A DNA stretch of 64,000 nucleotides from Corynebacterium sp. ES2730-CONJ (GTDB lineage Bacteria > Actinomycetota > Actinomycetes > Mycobacteriales > Mycobacteriaceae). The position numbers were made by a program, and so were the translations under genes. Below are positions 62,061-64,000 of the stretch, one piece after another. The DNA lies in assembly GCF_024834055.1 (NCBI RefSeq), contig NZ_JANUXZ010000003.1, positions 186,001-250,000 on the forward strand. The letters are read 5' to 3'. How positions within the stretch are numbered: the stretch's first letter is position 1; every line of letters begins with the position of its first letter. The notes under the pieces are model-generated. The model ran no database searches. It worked only from the letters and a program-made list of their open reading frames with translations, and was not told the DNA's origin.

Positions 62061-63599
62061 TTAATTCTCCTCGCCCTCGTTGAGCTTATTGGTGGGAAGA
62101 CCGTCGTGGCGGGCGTCAGTGAGCAGCTGCTGAGCCTCATCAGATTCGAACCACTGTCGGAAGGATTTCTTTGGTGGCACCGCGGTATCGCGAATATCGG
62201 TCCAACCAGAAAGAAAGGATGGTAGATGCGTAATCTTGCCGTTGAAACCTCCGAGAATACGCCCCATGAAGACCACACGCGTTGCAAGGTTCCACAGAGT
62301 CGGAGAGCCCCACGTCATTTGCATAGCACCCATAAGTGCACCTTCGACGAGTGGCTTGTGCTTTTCCACCTTCTGGTGGCGCAGTTCAAGGAGGGTCTCC
62401 ACAATAGGGATTTTAACCGGGCACACTTCATTACAGCGACCACACAGTGAGGAGGCATAGGGGAGATAGTTATTTGGATCGTCGGAGGTGTCCATGCCAG
62501 TTAGCTGCGGTGACAAAATAGCACCGATGGGGCCAGGATATGTGGAGCCATAAGCATGTCCACCGGCGCGCTCGTAGACGGGGCAGACATTCAAACAAGC
62601 TGAGCAACGGATGCACTTGAGAGCTTCGCGGCCGAGTTCGTCAGACATTGCGGCAGTGCGGCCGTTATCGAGCAGAATTAGATGGAAGTTCTGAGGGCCA
62701 TCGCCTTCAGTAACCCCTGACCACAGTGAAGTATAGGGATTCATGCGTTCGCCGGTGGAAGAGCGCGGCAGTAATTGCAAGAAGGTCTCGTAGTCGCGGA
62801 AAGTTGGCAAAATCTTCTCAATGCCCATCACGGAAATGAGGGTTTCCGGAAGTGTAAGGCACATACGGCCATTGCCCTCTGATTCCACAATCGTGACGTG
62901 CCCTGTTTCCGCGATACCAAAATTGGCGCCCGAAATAGCTACCTTGGCTTCCATAAACTGTTCACGTAGGTATACGCGAGCAGCCTCTGCCAGCTCCGGG
63001 GGATCGGAGCTAATCGATTCGTCGATATGACTCATCTTCTTCAGGAATATAGAGCGAATCTCGGCTCGGTTGCGGTGAATAGCAGGAACCAGAATGTGGG
63101 AGGGGCGATCCTCTCCTAACTGCACAATCAGCTCAGCGAGGTCAGTTTCTTGAGCAAAAATACCAGCTTCCTCGAGCTGTTCATTAAGAGCAATCTCTTG
63201 GGTAGCCATAGATTTAATTTTCACGACGCGATCGACATTTTGCTCCTTCACCAAATCGAGCACGATCTTGCCAGCCTCGGCGGCATCGCGCGCCCAATGG
63301 ACGTGACCGCCGCGGGCAGTGACTGCTTCCTCGAACTGCTCGAGCAGCTCGGGAAGATGCGCCTGGACATAACGCTTGGTCGTGGATCCTGCTTCACGCA
63401 GCGCTTCCCAGTCATCAATTTCAGAGATGACCTCGTGGCGCTTATTCCTAATATGCGTGGTCGCCTTGGTGAGATTACGCCGCTGGGTAACATTATTGAG
63501 CCCATCATGGGCTTTATGTGGGAAGGAATCATCGCCACGCAACATCGACGGTGCTGTTGCGTAGGGTGGCATGGGTGGGGTGCCGAGATTAATGCTCAC
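62061..63599 (-). CDS. lutB: Iron-sulfur LUD protein LutB
   Basis: This 512-residue protein has an N-terminal LUD domain and two 4Fe-4S motifs ([16 protein letters not shown] and [13 protein letters not shown]) with spacing typical of LutB. It carries electrons in lactate oxidation. I place the start at GTG 63599 because it overlaps the lutA stop as GTGA; a longer frame starts at 63641. It is followed by lutC after 2 bp. Confidence 0.9.
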   Translation of the reverse strand: MSINLGTPPMPPYATAPSMLRGDDSFPHKAHDGLNNVTQRRNLTKATTHIRNKRHEVISEIDDWEALREAGSTTKRYVQAHLPELLEQFEEAVTARGGHVHWARDAAEAGKIVLDLVKEQNVDRVVKIKSMATQEIALNEQLEEAGIFAQETDLAELIVQLGEDRPSHILVPAIHRNRAEIRSIFLKKMSHIDESISSDPPELAEAARVYLREQFMEAKVAISGANFGIAETGHVTIVESEGNGRMCLTLPETLISVMGIEKILPTFRDYETFLQLLPRSSTGERMNPYTSLWSGVTEGDGPQNFHLILLDNGRTAAMSDELGREALKCIRCSACLNVCPVYERAGGHAYGSTYPGPIGAILSPQLTGMDTSDDPNNYLPYASSLCGRCNEVCPVKIPIVETLLELRHQKVEKHKPLVEGALMGAMQMTWGSPTLWNLATRVVFMGRILGGFNGKITHLPSFLSGWTDIRDTAVPPKKSFRQWFESDEAQQLLTDARHDGLPTNKLNEGEEN

Positions 63600-64000
63600 A
63601 GCATTGCCTCCTTGGAATAAGCGGCCGACGTGGGGCTCCATTCGTGATCTTTAGTGGATGCAAGAATTTCCGCGATATGAATAGCGCGGATGCCAACATG
63701 CTGACGGGAAAGGGAACCGGCGATATTCATTAAGCAGGATGAATCGCCACCAGTAACGAATTCTGCTCCCGTTATCTGAATATTACGGCATTTATCCGAA
63801 ACCATCGCAGCGGAAGTTTCCGCGTTCTTAAGCGAGAAAGTGCCACCGAATCCGCAGCATTCTTCCTTATTAGGCAAATCGATAAGCTCCAGGCCTTCGA
63901 CATGCTGCAATAAGCGGTATGGGCGGTCGCCAAGTTTGAGAAAGCGCAAGCCGTGGCAGCTGGGGTGGTAGGTCACCTTGTGAGGGAAGAAGGCGCCGAC
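63596..64000 (-). CDS. lutA: LutA Fe-S oxidoreductase, C-terminal part (cut by window end)
   Basis: The visible 134 residues are the C-terminal half of LutA (YkgE type): VTYHPSCHGLR and the CCG-domain motif EECCGFGGTF with a later DSSCLMN. The reading frame is open past base 64000, so the N-terminus lies outside the window. It belongs to the lut operon, which begins upstream of the window; its stop overlaps lutB by GTGA. Confidence 0.88.
   Translation of the reverse strand, partial: VGAFFPHKVTYHPSCHGLRFLKLGDRPYRLLQHVEGLELIDLPNKEECCGFGGTFSLKNAETSAAMVSDKCRNIQITGAEFVTGGDSSCLMNIAGSLSRQHVGIRAIHIAEILASTKDHEWSPTSAAYSKEAML

Noticed and set aside
1..64000. CRISPR arrays, insertion sequences and phage genes
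   Set aside because: No regularly spaced repeats, transposases, integrases or phage structural genes are seen; the only direct repeats are those in the surface-protein gene.

Overview
The window looks like chromosome of a Corynebacterium-like actinobacterium with moderate G+C. The gene content points there: mycothiol synthesis (mshB), an LpqW-type lipoprotein, dapC/dapD/dapE with a second dapD-like gene beside an AroP-type permease, the actinobacterial fused 2-oxoglutarate dehydrogenase (odhA/kgd), glgA-glgC, sigE with a zinc-binding anti-sigma factor, tatB, putP and a RosR-like MarR regulator. From memory, the order closely follows the typA-to-odhA region of Mycobacterium tuberculosis (about Rv1165 to Rv1249c) and the matching stretch of C. 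glutamicum. I see no insertion sequence, phage, integrase or CRISPR array; this is mostly conserved core chromosome with small variable pockets.

Layout. 1-6.4 kb: the end of typA, a large secreted coiled-coil surface protein, then lpqW-mshB-membrane protein-ferredoxin. 6.5-13.1 kb: the succinylase branch of lysine/diaminopimelate synthesis (dapC, dapD, a dapD-like paralogue, dapE) with aroP and a GtrA-like protein. 13.2-16.2 kb: LOG-family protein, folP2-like, gpgS-like, a DivIVA-like membrane protein and a 55-residue DUF3117 protein. 16.3-21.1 kb: an RlmA-type methyltransferase, a degenerate GH32-like protein, and divergent glgA/glgC. 21.1-28 kb: an O-methyltransferase, sigE, cseE, tatB, then mrp, a DUF1003 protein and an MgtE-N/CBS protein on the minus strand, then two small envelope proteins. 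28-38.4 kb (minus strand): odhA, a fused heterodimer-type ABC exporter, an EcsC-like protein, a GNAT acetyltransferase and an AroE-like dehydrogenase. 38.6-45.4 kb: FhuF-like iron reductase, an acidic protein, nucleoside hydrolase, a complete ECF transporter (S, T, A) and an MFS exporter. 45.5-49.1 kb: Nudix hydrolase, the decayed remains of a PLD/DUF3427-type helicase, and deaD. 49.2-52.1 kb: a membrane protein, a membrane-anchored HNH nuclease and putP. 52.4-61.2 kb: SNF2 helicase, SWIM protein, SbcD-like and SbcC-like proteins, then rosR and a PspC protein. 61.2-64 kb: tRNA-Arg(CCG) and lutC-lutB-lutA, cut by the window end.

The most unusual items are: (i) a repeat module in the surface protein written in different codons from the rest of the gene; (ii) an ECF ATPase whose two halves together keep only one complete ATP site; (iii) a GH32-like protein that has lost catalytic motifs and lies next to the glycogen genes; (iv) a SNF2-SWIM-SbcD-SbcC set in which the nuclease motifs are altered and the zinc hook is absent; and (v) many genes with a -10 box about seven bases before the start codon, which suggests leaderless transcripts. 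No single locus can be called a new system with confidence. The SNF2-SWIM-SbcDC set and the one-site ECF transporter are the best candidates for unexplored biology.
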